Below are positions 32,256 to 41,667 of a stretch of 64,000 nucleotides of DNA, one piece after another. The position numbers and the translations under genes were made by a program. Each line of letters begins with the position of its first letter. Position 1 is the first letter of the stretch. Origin of the DNA: Clostridium sp. MCC353 (GTDB lineage Bacteria > Bacillota > Clostridia > Lachnospirales > Lachnospiraceae); the NCBI RefSeq assembly GCF_018785315.1, contig NZ_WQPN01000127.1:62001-126000 (forward strand). The letters run 5' to 3'. Below the pieces are notes generated by a model. The model saw only the letters and a list, made by a program, of their open reading frames with translations, was not told the origin of the DNA and did not search any database.

Positions 32256-33200
32256 ATGAAACTTGGAAAAGCGTTTGAGCTATTTGTAAAACACATTCTT
32301 ATAAGCGTAGGGTTTTCTGACGTGAAATCCGATGGATTATATATTTTTGATGGAGCTCCTGGTCAAATGATTCAAGGGTTAGGGGAAGCACATAATGCAG
32401 ATGTATTATTGGAGCCTCCAGCCCAAACTCCTTTTTATTCTTGTACAAGGTTGTTAATTGAATGTAAAGACTACCGCAAGAAAGTAGGTTTGAATACGAT
32501 AAGAAGTACATTGGGTTTGAGAGAGGATATTAATAATTTTGACATTGTAGATGTAAATAGACTCATGGCTAGAAGGAGGCAAAATAGAGCGGGAATTGTC
32601 TATCCCTATGAACGTTACACTTATCAAGTTGCAGTTGCTTCACTCAACGGATTTACTGTTCAAGCGCAAGAGTTTGCAGCAACGCATAGAATTCCTTTGC
32701 TGGAATTCGATAAAATGCCTTTTTGGAGTGATTTTTGGATGCTGCTTGGTTATGATAATGATTCTATTGGTGATAGTATAAGGGGACATAGAATACCTGC
32801 TGTGCATATGACTGAAAATCAAATCATTGAATTCGCTAATGAAATCGGGAGACGTATGGCTGTTGCTGTAACAAATTCAGGTCAATTGTTGTTTTTATAC
32901 CGGGTAACAGGGGGAAATAATGATTTTTCTGACTCATATACATTGCATTGGAGTAATCCATCTCATCCCTGGGAACTGCAATCAGGGAATCAAGTATATT
33001 TATTTCAACTTCCTAAAAGTATCATGAAGCTATGGTTAGAAAATTCTACAAATGATCTTGAACTAAAAAAAGAGGCTATTAACTGTAAGGCAGGTTTTTT
33101 ATCAAGTATGATTGTATATTATTCGCACCATTATCTGCCGACTGCGAAAATGATTTCAATTGATAAATATGACTTGGAACGAGCCAGACAAAATTTATAG
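32256..33200 (+). CDS. Restriction-endonuclease-like protein
   Basis: A 314-residue protein whose N-terminal ~110 residues show a PD-(D/E)xK-like layout: GEAHNADVLLEPP (Asp ~48) and LLIECKDYRKKVG (ECK ~71-73), as in Mrr-type restriction enzymes. The C-terminal two thirds are unknown. ATG 32256 is preferred over 32250 because of the spacing to AGAGGA. It is markedly more AT-rich than the RlmD gene before it, suggesting recent transfer. It is followed within 35 bp by the RhuM gene. No methyltransferase partner is present, so a type IV-like or other defence role is inferred. Confidence 0.6.
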   Translation: MKLGKAFELFVKHILISVGFSDVKSDGLYIFDGAPGQMIQGLGEAHNADVLLEPPAQTPFYSCTRLLIECKDYRKKVGLNTIRSTLGLREDINNFDIVDVNRLMARRRQNRAGIVYPYERYTYQVAVASLNGFTVQAQEFAATHRIPLLEFDKMPFWSDFWMLLGYDNDSIGDSIRGHRIPAVHMTENQIIEFANEIGRRMAVAVTNSGQLLFLYRVTGGNNDFSDSYTLHWSNPSHPWELQSGNQVYLFQLPKSIMKLWLENSTNDLELKKEAINCKAGFLSSMIVYYSHHYLPTAKMISIDKYDLERARQNL

Positions 33201-33233
33201 AGATGAGCTAAAATGGGGAGAGGAGAGCCGTTT

Positions 33234-33872
33234 ATGTCAAAAAGGAAAACAGACATTACAATACACAGCTCTGCCGCGGAGTATTTGACTTACGTGGCTT
33301 CAGTAGGGGATAGCAACGATAGCTTTGAAATGCGTTATGAGGATGAAAATATCTGGTTGACGCAAAAAATGCTTGCGACTTTATATGATGTAGATGTGCG
33401 TACAATCAATGAACATATCAAAAAAATTTATACAGATGAAGAACTGACACAGGAGTCAACTATCCGGAAATTCCGGATAGTTCAAACAGAAGGTTCACGG
33501 CAAGTGAACCGGGAAGTGATTCACTATAACCTGCAAATAATCATTGCCGTTGGCTTTAAAGTGAACAACGACCGTGCCGTAAGATTCCGCAAATGGGCTG
33601 GTCAGATTGTCAAGGATTATACAATTCAGGGCTGGACGATGGACAAAGAGCGCCTGAAAAAAGGGCATATGTTCACCGATGAATATTTTGAACGTCAGTT
33701 GGAAAATATTCGTGAGATACGCCTATCTGAGCGCAAGTTTTATCAAAAGGTTACAGATCTCTATGCCACAGCGTTTGATTACGACAAAGATGCCAAGACT
33801 ACCCGGCAGTTTTTCAAAATGGTACAGAATAAGTATTCCAACTTCCGTTATATTCCGATTCTATCACATTAG
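33234..33872 (+). pseudogene. RhuM family protein, truncated by an insertion
   Basis: 212 codons of a RhuM (virulence RhuM) family gene, with the conserved segments ENIWLTQKMLATLYDVDVRT, STIRKFRIVQTEGSRQVNRE and FRKWAGQIVKDYTIQGW. Family members are about 330 residues. Here similarity stops after TTRQFFKMVQNK (~33833) and 12 foreign residues lead to a stop. The missing C-terminal third is not found on the far side of the adjoining recombinase element. RhuM genes are common in defence and restriction islands, often next to type I restriction genes. ATG 33234 follows GGGGAGAGGAG. Confidence 0.8.
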
Positions 33873-33935
33873 ATGCTGAGAACACAAGGCAAACAAGTCG
33901 TTTCCAGCATCTAATGACATGATTAGTCGGAATAT
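33850..33935. repeat. Nested inverted repeats at the recombinase element end
   Basis: The outer arms are ATATTCCGA (33850-33858) and TCGGAATAT (33927-33935). The inner arms are TTAGATGCTG (33869-33878) and CAGCATCTAA (33905-33914). All are perfect. The structure spans the point where RhuM similarity ends and may be the recombination site, or a terminator for both strands. Confidence 0.7.
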
Positions 33936-34876
33936 TATTTGAGATCTAACCCGAGCAATTGGCGGATCATGTTGTCATTACCGTCCCACATTCTTTTTTC
34001 CGCCTCTGGCAATACCGGACGGCCTATCGCCTCCGCTTTTTCAATCGCTTTGCGTTTCATTTCTGTATCAGCACGGGCATAGATTAAAGTTGTCTCTGGA
34101 TCATTATGCCCAAGCCATTCAGAAATAAGTGATAGCGGCATCCCTGATCGATATAGGCTCATAGCTCTGGATTTTCGGAACATATGAGGATGGACATTAT
34201 TCGGAACATCCGGGCATATGACTTTGGCCTGCCTGCCATACTTTCGAAAAAATCTAGCCACGTTATCATCCGACATTTGATTTTTTTCGCCGCGATGGAT
34301 GGTATAAAACATAGGGGCGGTTTTATCTCCAAAAGGGTGGTACAGTTTTACGTATTTTTGAAAATGGTCAATCGTGGTTTGATTAATCGGCACATACCTC
34401 GGCTTATTTCCTTTCCCTAAAAGATAGACTACTTTTCTTTTTATATCTATATCGCACAACCGCAGAGATAGCATCTCGCAATCACGCGCCGCAGAATCAA
34501 ACATCAGTGTCATAAAAAAAGTATCGCGCACCCCCATTTTTCCGGAGGTATCCGGCTGGCTGAGGATTACAGAAACTGTCTCCGGTGACATGAATTCTAA
34601 GACAAACGATTTATCAGGCTCCTTTTTCAGATGAATTCTCTTAAGTTCCGCCAGATGGATAACAAGCGTCGGATCAAACTCCGCAGCATATCGAAAAAAT
34701 GAGCGGATGCGTGATAACCGGTGATTTCTGGTTGCTGGTTCCCAGTTTTTTTCTGTTTCCATTTTGTCAAGGAATCCTGTTACTGTTTGGTAGTTAAAAT
34801 CAGCAAAGTCAAGCTTTTCCAGTCTTTTTCCAGTCGACACACAGATATAGGGAAGCAACATGCCCCATATATGCAC
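33935..34876 (-). pseudogene. Tyrosine recombinase, N-terminally truncated (second of the element)
   Basis: A 313-codon frame with an intact catalytic domain: Arg in AARDCEMLSLRL (~152), Lys in YLLGKGNKPRYVP, HxxR in HPHMFRKSRA (~229), His in SEWLGHNDPE (~255) and the nucleophile Tyr in TTLIYARAD (~267). The usual first ~30 residues of the SAM-like DNA-binding domain are missing. The frame opens at an ATG within sequence derived from the end of another recombinase (AYMGH read in a shifted frame). Expression from this ATG is possible but has no ribosome site. Confidence 0.65.
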
Positions 34877-35699
34877 TCAGATATGGGAGCCATGTGTTTA
34901 AGTCTTTTCCCTCTTCGAGCCAGCACATCAATACTCTTGACGCATAATTGTGTCGGAGATCATATGGGACACATACCCCTCGGTCATCTCCATTTCCGCT
35001 CATCTTCCAGCATCGGTGGAAAGTTTGCGAAAGCCATGAGTTTGAGTATGCACCGCCTGAAGGAGACTGAAAAAAGTATTTCCTGCCGGTAATAGACGTA
35101 TTGGCAATCCCATCGTACTTTTTGCACAGTTCCATCGTGTTAGTATCAACAGCCAGTTTTCGATCCTTCCTGTGTTTTCCCTCTGCGATATAGATTGTTT
35201 TATCTGCGAAATTAAAATCTATACGACGAAGATTCCGTACTTCCTGCGGGCGCATTCCACAGGAGTATTGCAGCCGGAAAATGACAGGAACTGTGTACTC
35301 AAGCAGCGGATTTCTATAAAGACGGTAACCATCTGTGGCACGAAAGAAATTTTCCAATTCATTATCTGTTAGAATATATGGCGGAACAGGCTTTGGGGTA
35401 GGAAAAAACATCTGCGGCATAATATAAGCCGGTTCTCCAGCCAGGGACAGATATCTGCCCAGGTTTCGGAGGATACATGCCCTTTTCGTAGCGCTTGCGC
35501 CTTTTCCCCGAGCATCATTGCACCAGGCAAATGCAAGATTTTGAGTGAGGGAAATTTCATCGGGATAATTTTGCAGGCAAAACCGGTCAAAGTGTTTAAG
35601 GTGTTTTTGGTAGTCCGATATCTCACGGTCCATTCGCTTTCTATGCTCCAGAAAGCTGCTTATGTGCCCTGCCAATCTGCTTTGAAATTCATAGTTCAT
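34809..35699 (-). pseudogene. Tyrosine recombinase, C-terminally truncated by deletion fusion (first of the element)
   Basis: A 296-codon frame with a phage-integrase type catalytic domain: Arg in CGMRPQEVRNL (~143), Lys in AEGKHRKDRKLAV, YDLRHNYAS (~240) and His in YLSAYMGH (~274). After AYMGH the family normally continues to the nucleophile tyrosine. Here the frame passes into a shifted reading of the next recombinase (SLYLCVDWKKTGKA) and stops, so the catalytic Tyr is lost. The two genes therefore overlap by 68 bp as the trace of an internal deletion. Confidence 0.7.
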
Positions 35700-36257
35700 G
35701 ATAATCCCTCCTTGCCTGTCGCGTATCTGGAAATATCCAAGCAGCAGACCCGAAGTGAATCGTCATCCAATGCTATATATTTTTTAGCGGATTCAACACA
35801 TTCACTCTAAATAAATCCCGGTTTGTCTTACTAAAGAATTTATGATGATATTGATCTAAATAATAAAATGACACCAGGGGGGAATTCTGTCCTTCTGGTG
35901 TCATAAGGTATGTGACGCGATGGCGCTTGAAAAGAACATCCCATTACAAGTTAATTGATAATTAAAGAAGAAAGAATAAGAACATGCAGGAATAAGGATA
36001 TTTGTTGACAGCCTATGTCCGCCGCATAGAATTTGACGGGTGTTATACAGGCAAGGCAGGGGGTGAAGTGATGGAGCACTTCTGAACATTTTGTCCAGTG
36101 GCAACGAATTTAGGGAGTTAATTGACACAAACAAAAACAGGGCCATCCTTGAAGTCGTAATTTTGAGATGCTATACTATATCTGCTGGAGAACAGTAAAA
36201 TCTTTAATTCTTGTTTGTCAGGGAGTTGTACAAATCGGGATTGAAAGGACAGATAGT
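35700..36257. other. Remnant region right of the recombinase element
   Basis: About 560 bp without an intact gene. It holds the hairpin ATGACACCAG/CTGGTGTCAT (35868-35877 with 35895-35904; T-rich on the minus side), then short open stretches without starts or ribosome sites. No RhuM tail was found. It looks like debris from repeated insertion and deletion. Confidence 0.5.
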
Positions 36258-36638
36258 ATGATTACAACAAAAGATTTTCCATTAAACCGTTTCAATTTTT
36301 CAAATCTCATTGAACATATTAGAACAGAAAGGTTGATACCAAATATAATTACTGATAATGAAACAGGAATAGAATTTTATGGGGCGGATACCATTTCAAA
36401 AAAGGCACTAATCGATTTGCTTGAAAAATTTAATATGATTGATAATCTTGCTCAACAAGACAACAGACAAGAATATGAAAAGCACACACAACTTGATATT
36501 AAAAACTTTCAATTTGAACCGTCATGGGTAGAAATTACTCCTGACAATATTACCGTTGGATATGTTGGCATTTATATGAACTCTGATTTCAAATTAACCT
36601 TTTCAAAAATCAACGGTGAATGGGTTTTGATGAAATAA
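36258..36638 (+). CDS. Hypothetical immunity-like protein, 126 residues
   Basis: A small, acidic, AT-rich soluble protein (MITTKDFPLNRFNFSNLIEH). GAAAGGA lies about 10 bases before ATG 36258; the longer frame from 36168 has no ribosome site. It ends in a compact beta segment (LTFSKINGEWVLMK). Size, acidity and location next to a DUF4274 gene resemble orphan immunity genes of contact-dependent toxins, but I do not recognise its family. The gap to the next gene is ~80 bp. Confidence 0.55.
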   Translation: MITTKDFPLNRFNFSNLIEHIRTERLIPNIITDNETGIEFYGADTISKKALIDLLEKFNMIDNLAQQDNRQEYEKHTQLDIKNFQFEPSWVEITPDNITVGYVGIYMNSDFKLTFSKINGEWVLMK

Positions 36639-36720
36639 CAATTCCAGTTTATCGGGCTGATTAAGGACGTCATAGGCGGATAATGCGTCCTTGCCAGACA
36701 GACGTTACAGGAGAACAATC

Positions 36721-37053
36721 ATGACTTATGAAGAAATGAAAAGGCAGTTAGCTGCTTATAATTGGGATGATGGATTTGACTTGCCGCAAAAAATTATTTC
36801 TGATAAAAACTGCGACTTAGCTATGGCATTAGAAGTTTTTTATCTTGGAGATGGCTTTACATATTTTTTGACATATGCACACAACATTGGAGGGACAAAA
36901 GAATGGTTCTGCTTTATAGACAATTTGTATGAAGCAATTAGAACTGGCAGATATGTAAAATCAGAACATCATTACACAATCCCATTGAACCAGGTACAGC
37001 GATATAAGATGGGGATAAATAATATACCAAATGTATTTTTAGAAGATGTTTAA
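36721..37053 (+). CDS. DUF4274-like protein (possible toxin immunity)
   Basis: A 110-residue protein with LAAYNWDDGFDLPQKIISDK and NCDLAMALEVFYLGDGF near its N terminus. This matches the pattern of DUF4274, a small family often found beside polymorphic toxins. AGGAGAACAATC precedes ATG 36721. No toxin gene is adjacent, so it is an orphan, together with 36258. Immunity orphans can protect against toxins of neighbouring strains; this role is inference. Confidence 0.6.
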   Translation: MTYEEMKRQLAAYNWDDGFDLPQKIISDKNCDLAMALEVFYLGDGFTYFLTYAHNIGGTKEWFCFIDNLYEAIRTGRYVKSEHHYTIPLNQVQRYKMGINNIPNVFLEDV

Positions 37054-37156
37054 TTCTGGTTTGCTGGGCTGGCAATGGTGTTGTGCATTTTCAGCCCGAC
37101 TATGGGAAAAAGAAGAAATCAACTTTGTGAAAATAAAGAAAAATGGAGCATATAGT

Positions 37157-37867
37157 ATGGAAAAAATTCTTCTGGTTGAGGACAACCCCGCTGCCTCAGA
37201 ACGAATCAGGAACTTCATTCAAAAAATAGATCCCGGATACGAGGTCATCGTCTTTCCGATGGCGGGGGAGGCCTATTCCTATGCCTGCGTGAATCACGTT
37301 TCCCTGTTTATTTTGGATATACAGCTGGCCGATTACAAAGGGACGAATCTTGCGAGGCAGCTTCGGGTGCTGGAGGCATATAAGTACACCCCGATTCTGT
37401 TTGAAACAGCGCTGGCCGGAGAGGAGCTGACGGCATACCGGGATGTGCAGTGCTATGGATTTTTGATCAAGCCTTTTACAGAAACAGAATTCCGGGAGGC
37501 ATTTAGCAGCGCTATCGGCTTATCCAGACAGCTTCGTCCCGCCGGGAAAAAGCTTTGCCTTGAGCAAAAGCAGTTTATTTTAGAGTATGACGTGTCCAGT
37601 ATTGTGTATCTGGAGGCCTATGGCAAAAAAATAGTCATTCATACCGACAGCCCGCAGCTTGGGCAGAAGCAGGATACCATTTCGGGGTATTCCCTGGCGC
37701 GGCTGCTGGATATGCTGAACGATCCGTCTTTCATCCAATGCCATAAAAGCTATCTTGTTAACCGGAGCTATATAGAAAAAATCAACAAAACGGACAGGCA
37801 GATTGTGCTTAGAAACCACAGCGAAACCATTCCTGTGGGGACAAAGTACCAGTCTGCGCTATGGTGA
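37157..37867 (+). CDS. LytTR response regulator
   Basis: A 236-residue AgrA-type regulator. The receiver domain (~1-120) has MEKILLVEDNPAA (acid pocket), LFILDIQLADYKG (phospho-accepting Asp ~55) and Lys in FLIKPFTETEF (~104). The LytTR DNA-binding domain (~135-236) has VYLEAYGKKIVIHT and FIQCHKSYLVNRSYIEKI. ATG 37157 is chosen because ATGGAGCAT gives a GGAG site ~11 bases upstream; the frame from 37046 runs through the preceding gene. It overlaps the kinase gene and probably controls the ABC transporter downstream. Confidence 0.9.
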   Translation: MEKILLVEDNPAASERIRNFIQKIDPGYEVIVFPMAGEAYSYACVNHVSLFILDIQLADYKGTNLARQLRVLEAYKYTPILFETALAGEELTAYRDVQCYGFLIKPFTETEFREAFSSAIGLSRQLRPAGKKLCLEQKQFILEYDVSSIVYLEAYGKKIVIHTDSPQLGQKQDTISGYSLARLLDMLNDPSFIQCHKSYLVNRSYIEKINKTDRQIVLRNHSETIPVGTKYQSALW

Positions 37868-39198
37868 ACGGCATGGATACAATCTTAAAACTGCTGCAAA
37901 TACTGCTGGACGCGGGACTGATTTTGCAGTGCTGTCAGGCCGTCTTTAAACAAAGAGAGGACAGGGAGAAAAAAGACTTCCTGCTGTTACCCATCATTAC
38001 GATTTTTTTTATGGCAGCGAGAGCGGAGCTGTCGGTTGGAAGCAGTCCGTCAGGACCACAGTTTGCCGCAGAAGGGTATGAAATTGCGCCCTCCAATAAT
38101 GTGGTATTGCTGCTGATCCTGATCCTGCTGATTTTACTGATGAACAGCGTCTATTATAAATTACCGGATAATGGCTGGGCGTTTTGCGGAACCATGGCAG
38201 TTGTTTCACTTTACCTGCTGGTTCGGACCGTAAGTATGGCCCTGCTCTCCCTTTGCGGCATATCGGGAAATGGAATCCTGATCGGCAGCAGGCTGTTGTC
38301 GCTTCTATTTATCTTCCTTCTGTCCTGTACAGACGCCTTTGACCGGGTCAGAGATACGATCAAAGATGGCGGCTTTACTGCAAGGCTTGTATCTGCCAAT
38401 ATTGGAATTGTCCTGATTATGGCCCTCTCCATTTTTTCCTTCGATATCAGCCGTTTTATGGGGCATTTAAGAATCATCGGCGGGATTCTGCTGTTCTGTC
38501 TTCTGGCTGACGGTGTGCTGCTGCATTACAATCAGCGGAGAATCCAGGAGCGGAAGTACATCCAGATGATAGAACAGTATGTACCGATTGTGGAGGAATT
38601 GATTTCCCAGGTCAGGGCGCGTCAGCATGAATTTAACAACCGTATGATGTCCATCGAATCCGCCGTAAGCTCTGCCGCAACACTGGAAGAGGCGAAAGAA
38701 AATGTGGCGGCATTGATGAAAGGGATATCGCTCTCCCCCAGGGACCGCGACTTGCTGGTCTGTGACAGTAAAATAATCGCAGGAATGCTGTATGGCAAAG
38801 TAAAACAGGCTGAGTTTTTAGAGATCAGCATAGAACTTGACTTTCAAGGTCTGTTTAAGAAAAGCGCCACACCGGAGACCGAATGGATTGAGGTGATCGG
38901 TATCCTGCTTGACAACGCGCTGGAAGCTTCTGCGGCCGGGGATACCGTTTATTTGAAAACCCGCCAGGAGGACCGATATCTGGAATTAACCGTGTGGAAT
39001 CCGGCAGCGCCTTTGTCCAATACGGAATTTATGAAACTGTTTGGCAAAGGCGTTACCACGAAACAGGATCGGTCTTTCCACGGTTTTGGGCTCTACAACG
39101 TGTTTAAGCTGGCGGAACGCTGCCATGGGAAAATTGTGACACGGAATGAAACAGTGGGTCAGAAGAATTATGTGGTCTTTGGCATTCTACTTCCGTAA
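37861..39198 (+). CDS. AgrC-like sensor histidine kinase (GHKL)
   Basis: A 445-residue kinase with five to six membrane segments in residues ~8-225, a coiled linker, the H-box QVRARQHEFNNRMMSIES (His ~256) and a C-terminal GHKL ATPase domain with LLDNALEAS (N box, ~351) and FHGFGLYNV (G2, ~420). It has the shape of peptide- or bacteriocin-sensing kinases paired with LytTR regulators. It overlaps the regulator gene by 7 bp, or starts at ATG 37873. No peptide pheromone gene is visible nearby. Confidence 0.9.
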   Translation: MVNGMDTILKLLQILLDAGLILQCCQAVFKQREDREKKDFLLLPIITIFFMAARAELSVGSSPSGPQFAAEGYEIAPSNNVVLLLILILLILLMNSVYYKLPDNGWAFCGTMAVVSLYLLVRTVSMALLSLCGISGNGILIGSRLLSLLFIFLLSCTDAFDRVRDTIKDGGFTARLVSANIGIVLIMALSIFSFDISRFMGHLRIIGGILLFCLLADGVLLHYNQRRIQERKYIQMIEQYVPIVEELISQVRARQHEFNNRMMSIESAVSSAATLEEAKENVAALMKGISLSPRDRDLLVCDSKIIAGMLYGKVKQAEFLEISIELDFQGLFKKSATPETEWIEVIGILLDNALEASAAGDTVYLKTRQEDRYLELTVWNPAAPLSNTEFMKLFGKGVTTKQDRSFHGFGLYNVFKLAERCHGKIVTRNETVGQKNYVVFGILLP

Positions 39199-39240
39199 GG
39201 CCGAATGCTAACGTATAGGTGAAGATTTGAGGTATAAACA

Positions 39241-39284
39241 TGGGGTTTAAGGGAATGAAAATCATTTTGTTCCCCTAAACCCCA
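39241..39284 (+). terminator. Hairpin between the two-component system and the transporter
   Basis: TGGGGTTTA/TAAACCCCA and GGGA/TCCC form a long stem with one mismatch, without a strong T run. It may be a weak terminator or an operator that separates regulator genes from transporter genes. Confidence 0.4.
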
Positions 39285-39358
39285 CACTGGTTCCCGGCTT
39301 ATTGATGTGACCCAAGCATACTGATATACTTGAAAAAAACAAGAAGGGAATGATTGTA

Positions 39359-40117
39359 ATGCTCTATTTAATGAAAACGGAATGGAAAAAGGTCCGGGTG
39401 CCTGTATTGATGATAACGCTGCTTTTGACTGTAGTATCCTGTATTTTGACCTGTACGCTGGATAAGAGTTACCGGCTGTGGTTCCGGCTGGATTCCTGGG
39501 AAATCGGAACGGCATTTTTCGCCCTGCTGTTTCCCTTATTTGTCGTAATACCAGTGTGCTGGAATCTATATTATGAGCGGAAAAATAACTTTTTACTGTA
39601 TGTGCTGCCGCGTGTCAAGCAGACAAGGTATTTGACCGCAAAATGGCTGGTCTATGCGTTATCTGCATTTTCAATCCTGTTCATCCCCCTGATGCTGTCG
39701 GCCGCCGCCGCATTATACGTGAATCAGCCGGTTCTTTATGAAAATGATTCCTTTAGCCATGTTCTGGTGGAAACCTATACTCAGGCGCCTCTGCTCTATG
39801 CATTTCTCCTGTCACTGTGGAAGGGAATAATTGGGGTCCTGGTTATGACCTTGGGGTTTGTCTTATCCATGTATGTAAAAAATATCTTTGTGATTCTGAC
39901 AGGCCCGTTTATCTATCTGATACTGGAAAATTTTATTCTGTCCATCCTGCAGATACCCAAGTACCGGCTTGTTACAGCTTTTGAACCGACGAGTATGGCA
40001 GACGATGCGATCACGGTCGGTTCTATGATTGTAGGGCCTGTGCTGCAGGTCATCGTGATTATTGCTTCGGCGCTTTATTTGACGAGAATCAAAAAGGCTT
40101 CAGTGGCAGAGGGTTAG
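39359..40117 (+). CDS. ABC transporter permease (ABC-2 type, lantibiotic-immunity-like)
   Basis: A 252-residue membrane protein with six predicted spans (about 13-33, 45-65, 100-120, 147-170, 178-200 and 225-245). The start MLYLMKTEWKKVRVPVLMI is typical of ABC-2 permeases that work with bacitracin or lantibiotic export and immunity ATPases. ATG 39359 is preferred because AAGAAGGGA lies 9 bases upstream. It is followed 6 bp later by a second permease and then by an ATPase. Confidence 0.8.
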   Translation: MLYLMKTEWKKVRVPVLMITLLLTVVSCILTCTLDKSYRLWFRLDSWEIGTAFFALLFPLFVVIPVCWNLYYERKNNFLLYVLPRVKQTRYLTAKWLVYALSAFSILFIPLMLSAAAALYVNQPVLYENDSFSHVLVETYTQAPLLYAFLLSLWKGIIGVLVMTLGFVLSMYVKNIFVILTGPFIYLILENFILSILQIPKYRLVTAFEPTSMADDAITVGSMIVGPVLQVIVIIASALYLTRIKKASVAEG

Positions 40118-40123
40118 GAGGAG

Positions 40124-41626
40124 ATGGCTTTGAGGATGCTGGCAAGAAACCATATACGGCATACCGTGCGCGGGAAACTGCCTGTTTTTCTCGCAGGCTG
40201 TCTGGTTTTTTCACTCAGCTGCAGGATCAATACCAGACTGACTTTTGAACAGTATTTACTGTCTGTTGTCTCCGACCACTATTACCTGATTTATTTTGTA
40301 ATTCCAATGGTACTTCTTACTTATTATTCCTGGATGGAAGATGACAGCGAAATCACCATCCTGCGTTTTCGCAGCTATTTCTCCTATTTTTGCAGGAAAT
40401 GGCTGGCTGCCGGAGCGGCTGCACTTGCAATCCTCTCGGTTCAAACTGCGGTAATTCTTTTGACCGGCGCCGGACTCGCCGGCGGCAATCATTGGGGGCT
40501 TTTAGAGGGGACGGCCGTTTCGGAACTATTTTCTGTTCTGGAACGGTATTTTAAAAATCCGGCATCTGCGTTTGCAGCGTATTCTATGTTTCAACTGGCG
40601 GGAACCTGGTTTATGGCAGGCTTTTGCATGTGGCTTGGCCACTTTGCCGGAAGCAGATGGACGGTGCGGATTCTTATGTTTCTCTACGTGCTTGCCGCTG
40701 TGTGGATCAAAATACCGCTTCTGCAGGGGGTTCCTGTCACAGGACTGAATCATCTGCTGATCCTGCATCACAGCCTGGGCGGCGGCCGTATGGCTGTCAC
40801 AGTCGTCACGGTCGGTCTGCTGACAATTATAATGCTGGTGACGGCACGTATTCTATGGCGGTTCCGGTTTCGATATGTACCTGTCTTTCACCGGGGACTG
40901 GTTCCGTATTATATGAGAAAATTATGCTCAAAAAAGAATCTGGCGGTTCTGTGTGCTGTGATTGCCGTGATCGCAGGATATAAGGGACTTACTTATCCGA
41001 ACGAAAGTACGGCAGAAGATTGGGTCTTTCTTTTGTTTTCCGGACATGGGACCGGCTATCTGCATATTTTATCCTTCCTTGAAATGCTGATTGTAAACGG
41101 TGCTCCGATCTATCTACTGGCGGCTTTCATGGAAGAGACGGTGAGCGGTCAGTCGCTGTTCGTTTCCATCCGGGCGGAAGGGAGGCGGCGAATGGTGATC
41201 TCTCTATGGACCGCAAGTTTTCTGTTCCTTTTTCTGTACTGCGTGTTCTGGCTGTTTGGCGGTTTCTTTGGAATTAAGCTTTTGGGATTTCCGCTTACTA
41301 TAAATGGGTGGAAATGCCTCACCGGCTCCGTCAGCCTGAAATTCTGCGATATGCTGTTTCAATATATGGTGATGTTTACCATCTATCTCTGTACGAAACA
41401 AATCACGGCAGGGTTTCTGGCGGTCATCGGGGGCAATTTTTTATGCGTCCTGCCGATGGGGATTGCGGCATTTTGTCCTTTTGGCTTATCGAGTACGGTC
41501 AGGATGGGGGCAATAGGGACGAGCCAGGGGATCGTGTTTTTGATTGCTTTTGACATTCAGATCTTTCTCATTCTATTTTTAGGGCTGTGGAATTTGAGAT
41601 ATGGATGCCGGAGGCTGTTACGTTAA
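40124..41626 (+). CDS. Large membrane protein, probable second ABC permease
   Basis: A 500-residue protein with about 12 hydrophobic segments and a short cytosolic N terminus (MALRMLARNHIRHTVRGK). Polytopic proteins of this length beside a 250-residue permease and an ATPase form heterotrimeric exporters in Firmicutes. GGAGGAG precedes ATG 40124. I do not recognise the exact family; assignment rests on context and membrane pattern. Confidence 0.7.
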   Translation: MALRMLARNHIRHTVRGKLPVFLAGCLVFSLSCRINTRLTFEQYLLSVVSDHYYLIYFVIPMVLLTYYSWMEDDSEITILRFRSYFSYFCRKWLAAGAAALAILSVQTAVILLTGAGLAGGNHWGLLEGTAVSELFSVLERYFKNPASAFAAYSMFQLAGTWFMAGFCMWLGHFAGSRWTVRILMFLYVLAAVWIKIPLLQGVPVTGLNHLLILHHSLGGGRMAVTVVTVGLLTIIMLVTARILWRFRFRYVPVFHRGLVPYYMRKLCSKKNLAVLCAVIAVIAGYKGLTYPNESTAEDWVFLLFSGHGTGYLHILSFLEMLIVNGAPIYLLAAFMEETVSGQSLFVSIRAEGRRRMVISLWTASFLFLFLYCVFWLFGGFFGIKLLGFPLTINGWKCLTGSVSLKFCDMLFQYMVMFTIYLCTKQITAGFLAVIGGNFLCVLPMGIAAFCPFGLSSTVRMGAIGTSQGIVFLIAFDIQIFLILFLGLWNLRYGCRRLLR

Positions 41627-41667
41627 AAGAGAATGAAATGATAGAACCATGAATTCAGGAGGAAGTA

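Larger units (their letters stand above)
33834..35904 (-). mobile_element. Decayed multi-tyrosine-recombinase element
   Basis: The element sits where the RhuM gene breaks off and contains two tyrosine recombinase reading frames on the minus strand. Elements with two or three adjacent tyrosine recombinases (recombinase-in-trio type) are common in Lachnospiraceae. Nested inverted repeats lie at its left side (33850-33935) and a 10-bp hairpin at its right side (35868-35904). The first recombinase is fused into the second by a deletion, so the element is probably dead. Boundaries are approximate. Confidence 0.6.
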
